This document shows, in pieces, positions 9,323-17,563 of a stretch of 64,000 nt of DNA. The position numbers and the translations under genes are program-made. The notes below the pieces were generated by a model. That model was given only the letters and a program-made list of their open reading frames with translations, was not told the origin of the DNA and ran no database searches. The stretch spans positions 1-64,000 of the forward strand of contig JAAYHQ010000057.1 of the NCBI GenBank assembly GCA_012727425.1, given 5' to 3'. Position 1 is the first letter of the stretch, and every line of letters begins with the position of its first letter. Origin of the DNA: Bacillota bacterium (GTDB lineage: Bacteria > Bacillota > UBA4882 > UBA10575).

Positions 9323-9650
9323 CGAATTACGCTAAAGGTCTTGGTAACACCCCCGGAGATGAAGCCGGGTGAGGCTCTTACGCGCGCTGGGGGAAGAGAA
9401 GAGCAGCAACTTGGTTCTGAAAGGCGAAAGTTTGGGAAACACGCGGAAGGAGGAAGACGTTTTTAAAAGAGGAAGGAATAAAGGTTTCATAAAATGGCAA
9501 AAAACGGAGCCAAGCTCCGTTGTGTTTGCCGGTATTTTAAAAGGAGAAAGAGCAAGGTATTTCCGACAAAAGTCCCGACAAAAGTCTCCACAGTCGGTAG
9601 TTTTTCCTAATTTTTTTCCTTGGCTTTTTCTCCTTAAACCTTCATTTAGC
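9323..9650. other. Intergenic stretch with one terminator-like hairpin
   Basis: No convincing gene. At 9504-9520 there is a 7-bp hairpin (ACGGAGC, loop CAA) followed by TGTGTTT, which may end transcription of the upstream regulator. The open frame spanning this area runs through the antisense of the tRNA and has no family resemblance. Confidence 0.45.
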
Positions 9651-9727
<77 letters not shown>

Positions 9728-9868
9728 AGAGGATCTAGACCAATTATTATAATAACATATTTGTTGGCAAAGTACAATCCTTATTATTTTTATCCGTTCT
9801 TTCCTTGTTATGCTTTTTGGGCAGGATATGAGCATAGTGATAATTTGAGGGCAAAAGGAGGATGGTTC

Positions 9869-11521
9869 ATGGAAACAATCCGCGTACAGGTGGCAGAAGA
9901 GACGAAGGTTGTTCCGAAGGGAACGACCGTGCAGGAGATTTTAGGTGCTTGGCCCGGGCAGAGTCAGCCCCAGATTGTGGCGGCGATCGTCGGTACGGAC
10001 CTCCGGGAACTTTCCTACCGGGTCACTGAGGATACAGTGGTGAAGCCGGTTGATCTTACCCATGTGGACGGGATCCGGATCTACAGCCGGAGTTTGATTA
10101 TGGTCATGATCCGGGCGGCGAAAGAAGTCTTTCCCGGTTGTCAGGTGCGGATTATGTACTCTTTAAGCAAGGGATTGTACGGTGAGCTCTATATTGGCCG
10201 ACCGGTGATGGAGAAAGATCTTCGTCTGGTGGAAGAGCGCATGCGGGCGATCATTGACGCCGATGAGCAGATTGAGAAGCAGAAGGTGCCATTGGCCGAT
10301 GCCATCCGGCGTTTTGAAGCCGAAGGCCTGACCGATAAAGCGCAGTTGTTGTCCTACCGGCAGGCAAAGGAAGTCCCTATCTACCGCTGTGGCGATTATT
10401 ATGACTATTATTACGGCTATATGTTACCGAGCACCGGCTTTTTAAAGGAGTTTGAGTTGTTGTTTCATCTTCCTGGCTTTCTATTGCGTTACCCGTCCCA
10501 ATCATCGCCGACGAAAGTACCACCCTATGTGGAACAACGTAAGCTGTCCCAGATCTTCTACGAGTATGAAAAATGGGGCGAAGTTCTGGAGGTCAATGAT
10601 ATTGGCTCCTTGAACCGGATGATCGAAGCGGGTAAGGGACAGGAACTGATCTGGTTAGCCGAAGCGCTCCAGGAGAAGAAGATTGCCCAGATTGCCGACG
10701 AAATCACCCGCGACCGGGAAAGGGTGCGTCTGGTGATGATTGCCGGCCCCTCTTCTTCGGGGAAAACCACCTTTACTCAGCGTTTGGCGATTCAACTCCG
10801 GGTCAACGGGGTTCGGCCGGTCTCCCTTTCCCTGGATGATTATTTTGTCAGCCGGGACCGGACGCCCCGCAATGAAAAAGGTGAGCCTGATTTTGAGGCT
10901 TTGGAAGCGATCGACCTGGATCTGTTCAATGAACAACTGGCCGATTTGATTATGGGGAAGAAGGTGGAGATTCCGCGGTTTAATTTTATGACGGGCGAAC
11001 GCGAGTACCGGGGTGAAGTTCTTCAAATCAAACCGGACCAACCAATTCTGATCGAGGGGATTCACGGCCTGAACGAAAAACTGACTCAGACGGTACCAAA
11101 GGACCGCAAGTTCAAGGTTTATATCAGCGCTTTAACCCAGTTGAACATGGATAGCCATAACCGGATTCCCACCACCGACAACCGTTTGATCCGCCGTATC
11201 GTCCGGGACAGCCAGTTCCGCGGCCACGACGCCCTGACAACTTTACGGCTCTGGCCGGCGGTGCGCCGGGGCGAAGAGAAGAATATTTTCCCCTTCCAAG
11301 AGGAAGCTGATATCATGTTCAACTCTGCGCTCATCTACGAACTGGCCATTTTGAAAAAGTATGTTGAACCCCTGTTACAGGCAATCCCGTCGGAGGTGCC
11401 GGAGTTTGCCGAGGCCAAGCGGCTTTTGAAATTTACCGCCTATTTCTTACCCTTGGACGAGGTGGAAGTGCCGGCCAATTCGATCTTGCGCGAGTTTATC
11501 GGCGGTAGTTGCTTTGTTTAA
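9869..11521 (+). CDS. TGS-domain uridine-kinase-like nucleoside kinase
   Basis: A 550-residue protein with an N-terminal TGS-like domain (METIRVQVAEE, PKGTTVQEIL) and a threonyl-tRNA-synthetase-like second domain. A C-terminal P-loop kinase domain of the uridine kinase/phosphoribulokinase family follows: Walker A GPSSSGKTT (about 293-301) and SLDDYFV (about 318). This arrangement matches the well-known fused 'nucleoside kinase' of Firmicutes and Thermotogae. Its role is probably nucleoside salvage; the exact substrate is not fixed by sequence. AAAGGAGG at 9854-9861 sets the start at ATG 9869, inside a longer open frame. Confidence 0.85.
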   Translation: METIRVQVAEETKVVPKGTTVQEILGAWPGQSQPQIVAAIVGTDLRELSYRVTEDTVVKPVDLTHVDGIRIYSRSLIMVMIRAAKEVFPGCQVRIMYSLSKGLYGELYIGRPVMEKDLRLVEERMRAIIDADEQIEKQKVPLADAIRRFEAEGLTDKAQLLSYRQAKEVPIYRCGDYYDYYYGYMLPSTGFLKEFELLFHLPGFLLRYPSQSSPTKVPPYVEQRKLSQIFYEYEKWGEVLEVNDIGSLNRMIEAGKGQELIWLAEALQEKKIAQIADEITRDRERVRLVMIAGPSSSGKTTFTQRLAIQLRVNGVRPVSLSLDDYFVSRDRTPRNEKGEPDFEALEAIDLDLFNEQLADLIMGKKVEIPRFNFMTGEREYRGEVLQIKPDQPILIEGIHGLNEKLTQTVPKDRKFKVYISALTQLNMDSHNRIPTTDNRLIRRIVRDSQFRGHDALTTLRLWPAVRRGEEKNIFPFQEEADIMFNSALIYELAILKKYVEPLLQAIPSEVPEFAEAKRLLKFTAYFLPLDEVEVPANSILREFIGGSCFV

Positions 11522-11550
11522 CCGGTTGGTCCATTTTAAGCTCAGCTTTC

Positions 11551-11580
11551 TTGACTTTTAACTTCCGGTAGTGCTAGAAT
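11551..11580 (+). promoter_or_regulatory. Sigma-A-like promoter of lysA
   Basis: TTGACT (11551-11556), an 18-base spacer and TAGAAT (11575-11580) lie 64 bases before the lysA start. Confidence 0.6.
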
Positions 11581-11643
11581 AAAAAGAATTTAAAACCGAT
11601 TTAAAAGGCTTCGGAGATGAATCGTTGTTTGAGGAGGAATAGG

Positions 11644-12999
11644 ATGCTCGCCAGCGAAGTTTTCGAACGGAAATTTACGATCAACTCCTCAGGTCACTTG
11701 GAGATCGGCGGGTGTGATGTGGTTGAACTAGCCCAGGATTTTGGAACGCCCCTTTACGTCCTGGACGAAGCAAAGGTCCGCGCCAATTGCCGGACTTACC
11801 GTGAGGCTTTAAAAGGAGTTTACCCCAATTACGAGGTGGTGTACGCCGGAAAAGCCTTTTTAACCCAAGCCATGTGTGGTTTGGTTTATCAAGAAGGCCT
11901 TGGCCTGGACGTGGTCTCCGGCGGGGAACTCTATACTGCCTTGCAGGCGGGTTTTCCGGCGGAGCGCATTAATTTTCATGGGAATAACAAATCCCGTGCC
12001 GAGCTTTTGATGGCCCTGAAAAACGGGGTAGGCCGGATTATGGTTGACGGGCTGATGGAACTGGAGACCCTGATCCAGTTGGCCAGGGAGACGAAAACCC
12101 AGCCCCAGGTTGTCCTGCGTCTGAAACCGGGGATTGTCGTGCACACCCACAGCTATACCCAGACGGGGCAGGAAGATTCCAAGTTTGGGCTGGGGATCAA
12201 GGACGGAGTCGCCATGAAAGCGGTCAAGATCGCCCTTGCTTCCCCCCAGATCAAACTGCTGGGTTTTCATGCCCACATCGGATCGCAGATTTTAGACGTG
12301 GCACCATTTATGGCGGCGGTTGATGTACTGACGGCCTTTATGGCGGAAGTCCGGACCCAAACCGGTTTTGTAGCCCAGAAGCTAGCTCTTGGTGGCGGGT
12401 TTGGGATCGCCCATAATAAACGGGAAAAACCGCTTGCCCTCTGGGAAACCGTAGCCCAAATCGGCCGCTACGCCCGGGAGCGTCTGACCGCGTTGCATTA
12501 TCCCCTTCCCCGGCTGGTTTTGGAGCCGGGCCGCTCGATTGTGGGGCCTGCCGGAACAACCCTCTACACGGTGGGGAATATTAAACGGATCCCCGGGGTC
12601 CGGACCTACCTGGCGGTTGACGGCGGGATGACCGATAACCCGCGGGTTGCCTTATACCAGGCGGTTTATGAAGGGGTGTTGGCCAATAAGATGAATGAAC
12701 CGTTGACGGAGGTCGTTACCGTCACCGGCAAATGTTGCGAATCCGGTGATACGTTGATTTGGGATCTACCTTTGGCCGCGCCTGAACCCGGGGACCTGTT
12801 GGCGGTCTTTGATACGGGGGCCTATAATTATTCGATGGCCAGTAACTATAACCGGCTGCCACGCCCGGCGGTGGTCCTTGTGGCCGATGGGGAAGCGGAA
12901 TTGATTGTCCGGCGGGAGACCTATGAGCAGTTAATCCAGAATGATCTGATGCCCGAGCGTTTAAAGGTGAAGCCGGAAACGGAACCTATCGCGAAATAA
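11644..12999 (+). CDS. lysA: Diaminopimelate decarboxylase
   Basis: Catalyses the last step of lysine biosynthesis, meso-diaminopimelate to L-lysine, in the cytoplasm. The 451 residues follow the fold III PLP enzyme pattern: the Schiff-base Lys in VYAGKAF (about 70), GFHAHIGSQI (about 208-217), the PLP-phosphate region EPGRSIVGPAG (about 293), the partner-subunit Cys motif KCCESGD (about 363-369), and the closing DTGAYNYSM. GAGGAGGAA at 11631-11639 selects ATG 11644 over the in-frame ATG 11617. It has its own promoter and terminator, so it is probably monocistronic. Confidence 0.95.
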   Translation: MLASEVFERKFTINSSGHLEIGGCDVVELAQDFGTPLYVLDEAKVRANCRTYREALKGVYPNYEVVYAGKAFLTQAMCGLVYQEGLGLDVVSGGELYTALQAGFPAERINFHGNNKSRAELLMALKNGVGRIMVDGLMELETLIQLARETKTQPQVVLRLKPGIVVHTHSYTQTGQEDSKFGLGIKDGVAMKAVKIALASPQIKLLGFHAHIGSQILDVAPFMAAVDVLTAFMAEVRTQTGFVAQKLALGGGFGIAHNKREKPLALWETVAQIGRYARERLTALHYPLPRLVLEPGRSIVGPAGTTLYTVGNIKRIPGVRTYLAVDGGMTDNPRVALYQAVYEGVLANKMNEPLTEVVTVTGKCCESGDTLIWDLPLAAPEPGDLLAVFDTGAYNYSMASNYNRLPRPAVVLVADGEAELIVRRETYEQLIQNDLMPERLKVKPETEPIAK

Positions 13000-13014
13000 G
13001 CTTGCCTTATTGCC

Positions 13015-13044
13015 AACAGACGGAACGGGATTCCGTCTGTTTTG
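13015..13044 (+). terminator. Rho-independent terminator of lysA
   Basis: An 11-bp perfect stem (13015-13025 with 13031-13041), loop CGGGA, followed by TTG. It starts 15 bases after the lysA stop. Confidence 0.75.
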
Positions 13045-13077
13045 CCGTTTCTGCCCTGGTAAGAAGGACCAGGAGAC

Positions 13078-13107
13078 TTGGAGTCGACGGCTAAAGTGTG
13101 TTATAAT
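13078..13107 (+). promoter_or_regulatory. Promoter of the M50 protease - scpAB region
   Basis: TTGGAG (13078-13083), an 18-base spacer and a perfect TATAAT (13102-13107), 38 bases before the M50 protease start. Confidence 0.6.
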
Positions 13108-13145
13108 ACTCTAAGGTTCTTTTGGCTTTGTTTGGAGGGTGATGA

Positions 13146-13796
13146 ATGCCCGAGCTTTACAGCGTGATTTTGACCGTCCCGGTTGTTCTGCTTTCCTTGG
13201 TCATCCACGAATTTGCCCATGGTATGGTTTCTTATAAATTAGGGGATCCAACACCGCAATTGATGGGTCGTTTAACCCTGAATCCTTTCGCGCATTTGGA
13301 TCCCTTTGGTACGTTAATGATTGTCATCACGATGGTCAAAGGTTTTGGTTTCGGTTGGGCCAAACCGGTGCCCGTCGACCCCAGCTATTACCGGAACCCG
13401 GCCAAGGGACTTATGTTGGTTGCCCTGGCCGGTCCCGTGTCCAATCTTGTCCTTGCTTGTCTCTTTGGTTTGCCACTGCGCCTCCTTTATCTGGGTTTCT
13501 GGCCGCGGGTGTTGGGGCCGGAGGCGGGTTTTTTGCTGATTCAGTTTTTTTACACCGGAATGTTGTTAAATTTGGGCTTAGCCTTTTTTAACCTGCTGCC
13601 CATCCCGCCGTTGGATGGATCGCGACTGGTCCGTTACTTCCTCCGGGGACAAGCCCTTCACTTTTACATACAACTTGAACGCTATGGATTTTTAATCCTG
13701 TTTGCCCTTTTATTCCTCTTTAACCGGCCGTTTAGTCGTTTTTTCTCAATGCTGCTGAATTTTGGGACCTCCCTGATCACCGGATTTGGGCTTTAA
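13146..13796 (+). CDS. Site-2-protease-like M50 family membrane metalloprotease
   Basis: A 216-residue integral membrane protein of the short S2P group. The zinc-binding HEFAH (21-25) lies in the first membrane segment, and the third ligand is in LLPIPPLDGSR (about 154), with conserved NPFAHLDPFGT between them. These enzymes cleave membrane-embedded substrates; the target is unknown. ATG 13146 follows GGAGGGTGA. It leads a probable operon with the HD protein and scpA-scpB, a gene order common in Firmicutes. Confidence 0.88.
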   Translation: MPELYSVILTVPVVLLSLVIHEFAHGMVSYKLGDPTPQLMGRLTLNPFAHLDPFGTLMIVITMVKGFGFGWAKPVPVDPSYYRNPAKGLMLVALAGPVSNLVLACLFGLPLRLLYLGFWPRVLGPEAGFLLIQFFYTGMLLNLGLAFFNLLPIPPLDGSRLVRYFLRGQALHFYIQLERYGFLILFALLFLFNRPFSRFFSMLLNFGTSLITGFGL

Positions 13797-13836
13797 TCTC
13801 TAATCTAGGGTCGGGGATCGCACGAAGGAAGGGGGG

Positions 13837-14355
13837 GTGTTTTTGGCTGCTTGGCAGAGGGTGATCGGTCTTTTTCGGCGTAAACTAAATAAGACCGACC
13901 GCCAATTGGCCGAGAAATACCTGGATGAAGCGGGCCTGTTTCTCTTTAATCAGATGAGTTACGCTGACCAAAAACATGCCGTTACCGTGGCGCGATATCT
14001 TTTATCGGAGAAGGTTGACACCAGTGGTGCCAATCTGTCCCTGTTGATTCAGGGGGCGTTACTGCATGACGTCGGGAAAGTCAGGGGTGAAATCTCCTGG
14101 TGGAACCGGATCCGGGTGGGGCTGATCCGCCGGTATCTGCCGCGTCTACGCGAAAAATGGGCAAAAAGGGGCGAAAAGGGATTAGGCCATGCCCTCTATG
14201 TTGATCTCCACCATCCGGACCGGGGAGCCTATATGGCCCAAAGTTTGGGGATTGATCCGTCCGTGGTTGCTTTGATTAAACACCATCATGACCAAACCAG
14301 CGAGCCAGCCACAATTGAACTGGCCCTGCTCCAATCCGCCGATGCGAAAAATTAA
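13837..14355 (+). CDS. HD-domain phosphohydrolase-like protein
   Basis: A 172-residue protein with an HD metal site: His-Asp in ALLHDVGK (about 78-82) and the downstream HPDRGAYMAQ and KHHHD (about 148-152). Family members hydrolyse phosphate esters of nucleotides; no substrate is suggested here. The GTG start at 13837 overlaps a G-rich Shine-Dalgarno run, and TTG 13843 in the same frame is better spaced. Its end overlaps the start of scpA by 14 bases, indicating co-transcription. Confidence 0.8.
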   Translation: MFLAAWQRVIGLFRRKLNKTDRQLAEKYLDEAGLFLFNQMSYADQKHAVTVARYLLSEKVDTSGANLSLLIQGALLHDVGKVRGEISWWNRIRVGLIRRYLPRLREKWAKRGEKGLGHALYVDLHHPDRGAYMAQSLGIDPSVVALIKHHHDQTSEPATIELALLQSADAKN

Positions 14356-15106
14356 ACGCCGCACCGACAAGCAGGCCAGTTATCAGGTGAGACTGGCGGT
14401 TTTTACCGGCCCCTTGGATCTTTTACTCCACTTAATAGAGCGGGCGGAGATTGACATCTATAACATCCCGATTGTGCAGATTACCGACCAGTTTCTAGCT
14501 TACATCCAAGCGATGGAGTTTTTTGACTTGCATGTGGCGGCCGACTTTCTGTTGATGGCCGCGACATTAATGCAGATTAAAGCGCGAATGCTGTTGCCCC
14601 GCCCGGTGGTGGAGACGGAAGTGGAAACCACGGAAGAAGAAGATCCCCGTCTCGAATTGGTCGAACGCCTGCTGGAGTATAAAAAAGCGAAGGAAGTGGC
14701 CACCCGCCTCCAAGAACGGGAAGCAGAAGCCCGGCGGTTCTATCCGCGGACGGGTGGGGTTTTCCCCGACCGGGAAGTGGCCGCCACTACTGAACCGGTC
14801 GGGCAGGTGACCCTTTGGGATTTAGTCCAGGCCTTTAGCGCTTTGCTGGAAAGTTTACTGCCCCGCCTCGAGTTGGAGGGGATGCCGGAGGAGGAATATT
14901 CGATCCAGGAGATGATGGAGGGGATTATGAATCGACTGGCCCAGACCCCCCGGGTTTGCTTCAGTAACCTCTTTTCCGGCCTGACTTCGCGTAAAGCGGT
15001 GGTCGCTTCCTTCTTGGCCATGCTTGAGCTGATCCGGATGCGTAAAGTCCTTGTTCAGCAGGATCGGACTTTTGGGGAGATTGTGATTGTGCGGTGGGAG
15101 GGGTGA
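14342..15106 (+). CDS. scpA: Segregation and condensation protein A
   Basis: This is the kleisin subunit of the bacterial SMC-ScpAB condensin complex, bridging SMC heads during chromosome compaction and segregation. The 254 residues show the family's N-terminal FTGPLDLLLHLIERAEIDIYNIPI and DFLLMAATLMQIKARMLLP, an acidic middle, and the C-terminal winged-helix end MLELIRMRKV. ATG 14342 is the start closest to the conserved domain; it lacks an obvious ribosome site and overlaps the HD gene, consistent with translational coupling. scpB follows 2 bases later. Confidence 0.93.
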   Translation: MRKIKRRTDKQASYQVRLAVFTGPLDLLLHLIERAEIDIYNIPIVQITDQFLAYIQAMEFFDLHVAADFLLMAATLMQIKARMLLPRPVVETEVETTEEEDPRLELVERLLEYKKAKEVATRLQEREAEARRFYPRTGGVFPDREVAATTEPVGQVTLWDLVQAFSALLESLLPRLELEGMPEEEYSIQEMMEGIMNRLAQTPRVCFSNLFSGLTSRKAVVASFLAMLELIRMRKVLVQQDRTFGEIVIVRWEG

Positions 15107-15108
15107 AC

Positions 15109-15660
15109 GTGAATTGGAAGAAGGCCAAAGCAGTGCTGGAAGCAGTGATCTTCGCTTCTTCGGAGCCGGTCACCGTGAAGGAGATGAGTACGATCCTTGA
15201 ACTGAACTACGAAACGGTGGAGCAGCTTTTGGCGGAGTTGATGGCGGAATACGATGACCAGCAGCGGGGGATTCAAATCAAGGAAGTGGCCGAAGGTTTC
15301 CAGTTTGTCACCAAGCCGGAGTACGCCGATTATCTTGAAAAACTAAAAAAGGTGCCCCGGAACGCTCCCCTTTCGCAAGCTGCCCTGGAGACGCTGGCGA
15401 TCATAGCCTATAAGCAACCGATTACCCGGGCGGAGATTGAAACCATCCGCGGGGTACGGGTCGATAGCTCGCTGGCCACGCTGTTGGAGCGGGGATTGAT
15501 TGAAGAGACGGGACGGAAAGACGGTCCTGGCCGGCCGATTCTTTATGGCACCACCAAGGCTTTTCTCAAGTATTTTGGTCTGAAAAATTTGGATGAATTA
15601 CCCATCGTTGATGACTGGATCCTCAATCAGCAATTACAGATCGATCTGACTGCCGATTGA
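15109..15660 (+). CDS. scpB: Segregation and condensation protein B
   Basis: Partner of ScpA in the SMC condensin. The 183 residues form two winged helices: AVLEAVIFASSEPVTVKEM at the start and ALETLAIIAYKQPITRAEIE in the middle, then LIEETGRKDGPGRPILYGTT, a hallmark of the family. GGAGGGG at 15097-15103 lies within the end of scpA and sets GTG 15109 as the start; earlier in-frame GTG codons overlap that site. Confidence 0.94.
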   Translation: MNWKKAKAVLEAVIFASSEPVTVKEMSTILELNYETVEQLLAELMAEYDDQQRGIQIKEVAEGFQFVTKPEYADYLEKLKKVPRNAPLSQAALETLAIIAYKQPITRAEIETIRGVRVDSSLATLLERGLIEETGRKDGPGRPILYGTTKAFLKYFGLKNLDELPIVDDWILNQQLQIDLTAD

Positions 15661-15685
15661 GGATTAAGGAAGAGGGGAAAAGAGC

Positions 15686-16075
15686 GTGAAATTCAACTTC
15701 AAATTTGAACGGGACGGTAATTATTATTTCGGTTTAGGGCTACTGGTTTTGGCTTCGGCTTCGATCGTATGGGCCTTTTTCTTCGATGGTTTTGAACCGA
15801 AGGATTTTTTGGTTTATTTTCTGGTCTACGCGTGGGGGTATACTTTACTCCTGAAAAGCGATTGTGAATACCGGTTCAAACGGTTGGAGGAAACGGTAAC
15901 CGTCCTCCAGAACCGTTTGGATAAGCTTGAAGCTGGTTTTAGCCAAGAAATAGAAGTGCGAGATGGAGAAGGAACGGAAGAAGACGTGACGGCAGGGGAA
16001 AGTGAAGCAGAAAGCGCAATTACTACGGAACACGATACGCCTGAACAACCAGCGGACCAAGATGAAAAAGAATAA
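15686..16075 (+). CDS. Hypothetical membrane protein with acidic tail
   Basis: A 129-residue protein with two membrane segments (about 14-32 and 38-55), a short coiled coil (FKRLEETVTVLQNRLDKLEAG) and a highly acidic, probably disordered C-terminus (from EVRDGEG to DEKE). It starts at GTG 15686 behind AAGAGGGG and follows scpB by 25 bases, so it may be in the same transcript. I do not recognise the family. Confidence 0.65.
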   Translation: MKFNFKFERDGNYYFGLGLLVLASASIVWAFFFDGFEPKDFLVYFLVYAWGYTLLLKSDCEYRFKRLEETVTVLQNRLDKLEAGFSQEIEVRDGEGTEEDVTAGESEAESAITTEHDTPEQPADQDEKE

Positions 16076-16181
16076 AGGCGGGTGGTAGTTGCGGCAGATG
16101 AGGAATGATGATTAAACGGAAATGCTTATGCCTTGGGAAACAACGGAAAACCAAAATTACTGGAGAAGAGGAGAGAGAGCG

Positions 16182-17189
16182 ATGTTAGTTACCCTGAATG
16201 CAATCTTGGAACCGAGTTTGCAGGCTTTCAAAGAAGGTAAGCCTTATGCCGTAGGCGCTTTTAACGTCAACAATATGGAACAGATGCAGGGCATCATGAT
16301 GGCCGCCCAGGAGACCAAAGCCCCCGTTATTGTGCAGGTCAGCAGAGGGGCCTTGAAGTATGCTCAGGATCTGTACCTGATTAATATTATTAAAGCCGGC
16401 GCCGAGCTCAACCCGGAAGTCCCCATGGCCATCCATCTGGACCACGGGAATAGCTTTGAAACGGTGAAACGGGCGATTGATTTGGGTTTCACCTCCGTGA
16501 TGATTGACGGTTCGTTGATGGAAGACGGGAAAACCCCTTCCACCTTTGAGTATAACGTGAAGGTCACCTCCGAAGTGGTGAAGTATGCCCACGACCGCGG
16601 AGTGTCGGTCGAAGGGGAACTGGGGACCCTTGGCGGAATCGAAGATGGTGTTGGTTCCGGGAAAACGGTCTTGACCGATCCGGACCAGGCCGTTGAGTTT
16701 GTGGAGCGGACCGGCGTGGATGCCCTCGCCATTTCGATCGGGACTTCCCACGGTGCCCATAAGTTTAAGGGTGAACCGAAATTAGCCTTTGACATTATTG
16801 AAGAGATCCGGAAAAAGCTCCCCAACACCTATCTGGTCTCCCACGGTTCCTCCAGTGTCCCCCAGGAGCTTGTTGACATCGTCAACCAGTACGGTGGAAA
16901 CCTGGAGGCGGCGAAGGGCGTACCCATTCCCGCCCTGCAAAAAGCGATTGCTTGCGGCATGAACAAGATCAACGTCGATACCGATACCCGTTTGGCGGCC
17001 ACTGGTGCGATCCGGAAGTTCTTTGTGGAGAACCCTGCCGCCTTTGACCCGCGGGAGTATAATTCTAAGGCCCGGGAGGCCATTGCCGCCGAAGTCAAGA
17101 AGCGGATCGAAGCCTTCGGCGCGGCCGGGCGGGCTGCCGATGTTCCCAACTGGGGTCTGGAGGAGATGAAAAAGCGCTATCGCTCTTGA
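16182..17189 (+). CDS. fba: Class II fructose-1,6-bisphosphate aldolase
   Basis: Catalyses reversible cleavage of fructose-1,6-bisphosphate to glyceraldehyde-3-P and dihydroxyacetone-P in glycolysis/gluconeogenesis. The 335 residues carry the class II zinc-site pattern: HLDHGNS (about 84-90), EGELGTLGG (about 140), SIGTSHGAHK (about 186) and VSHGSSSVP (about 220), then KINVDTDTRLA. ATG 16182 has AGGAG 8 bases upstream; an in-frame ATG at 16122 has none. The stop codon overlaps the -35 box of the valS promoter. Confidence 0.95.
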   Translation: MLVTLNAILEPSLQAFKEGKPYAVGAFNVNNMEQMQGIMMAAQETKAPVIVQVSRGALKYAQDLYLINIIKAGAELNPEVPMAIHLDHGNSFETVKRAIDLGFTSVMIDGSLMEDGKTPSTFEYNVKVTSEVVKYAHDRGVSVEGELGTLGGIEDGVGSGKTVLTDPDQAVEFVERTGVDALAISIGTSHGAHKFKGEPKLAFDIIEEIRKKLPNTYLVSHGSSSVPQELVDIVNQYGGNLEAAKGVPIPALQKAIACGMNKINVDTDTRLAATGAIRKFFVENPAAFDPREYNSKAREAIAAEVKKRIEAFGAAGRAADVPNWGLEEMKKRYRS

Positions 17190-17215
17190 CAAGCATAAGC
17201 GAAAACGGGTATCAT
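17186..17215 (+). promoter_or_regulatory. Promoter of the valS T-box transcript
   Basis: A perfect TTGACA (17186-17191) overlaps the fba stop codon; after 18 bases comes TATCAT (17210-17215). The T-box leader starts immediately downstream. Confidence 0.75.
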
Positions 17216-17221
17216 AGGGGA

Positions 17222-17490
17222 AAAGATCCTTTGTCGAAACGATGAACGGAAGGAGTAGCCATGGAAAGCCGACAGAGAAGGGGTTCAGAGGCTGGAAGAC
17301 CCCGCGGAACTGCCATGGTGAAGGTCGTCCGTGAGTTCTGCGGTTGAAAAGGCGCTTTAGCTCAGTAAACCGCAGCGGTGGACCCGTTACCGCCATTCGA
17401 GTGCCCCTATCTTTTCTGGTAGGGGAAATAAGGTGGTACCACGAAGTGAAACCTTTCGTCCTTAAGTTAAGGATGAAAGGTTTTTCTTTG
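17222..17490 (+). ncRNA. T-box leader (valine-responsive) of valS
   Basis: Stem I can be followed: ACGGA (17246-17250) pairs with TCCGT (17328-17332), and CCATGG (17259-17264) with CCATGG (17313-17318). The 5' side carries the AGTA motif (17254-17257). The 3' side bulge holds GTC (17324-17326), a valine codon and thus the specifier. The T-box AAATAAGGTGGTACCACG lies at 17426-17443; its TGGT bulge matches the ACCA end expected for tRNA-Val. A 16-bp terminator hairpin (17449-17464 with 17468-17483) and T-run follow. Uncharged tRNA-Val should favour antitermination into valS. Confidence 0.95.
17449..17488 (+). terminator. Conditional terminator of the valS T-box
   Basis: Stem 17449-17464 with 17468-17483 (one G-U pair), loop AGT, followed by TTTTTCTTTG. 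The 5' arm lies directly after the T-box sequence, as needed for the alternative antiterminator. Confidence 0.88.
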
Positions 17491-17563
17491 TACATTGCAA
17501 ATCAAGGGCGTTGCCGTCGGCAGGCCCATGAACCAGGTTAATAGATAAAGGAGAGGAGTTGCC

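Noticed and set aside
17344-17541. 65-codon frame in the valS leader
   Set aside because: It covers the T-box and terminator and has no family pattern; the RNA structure explains the sequence.
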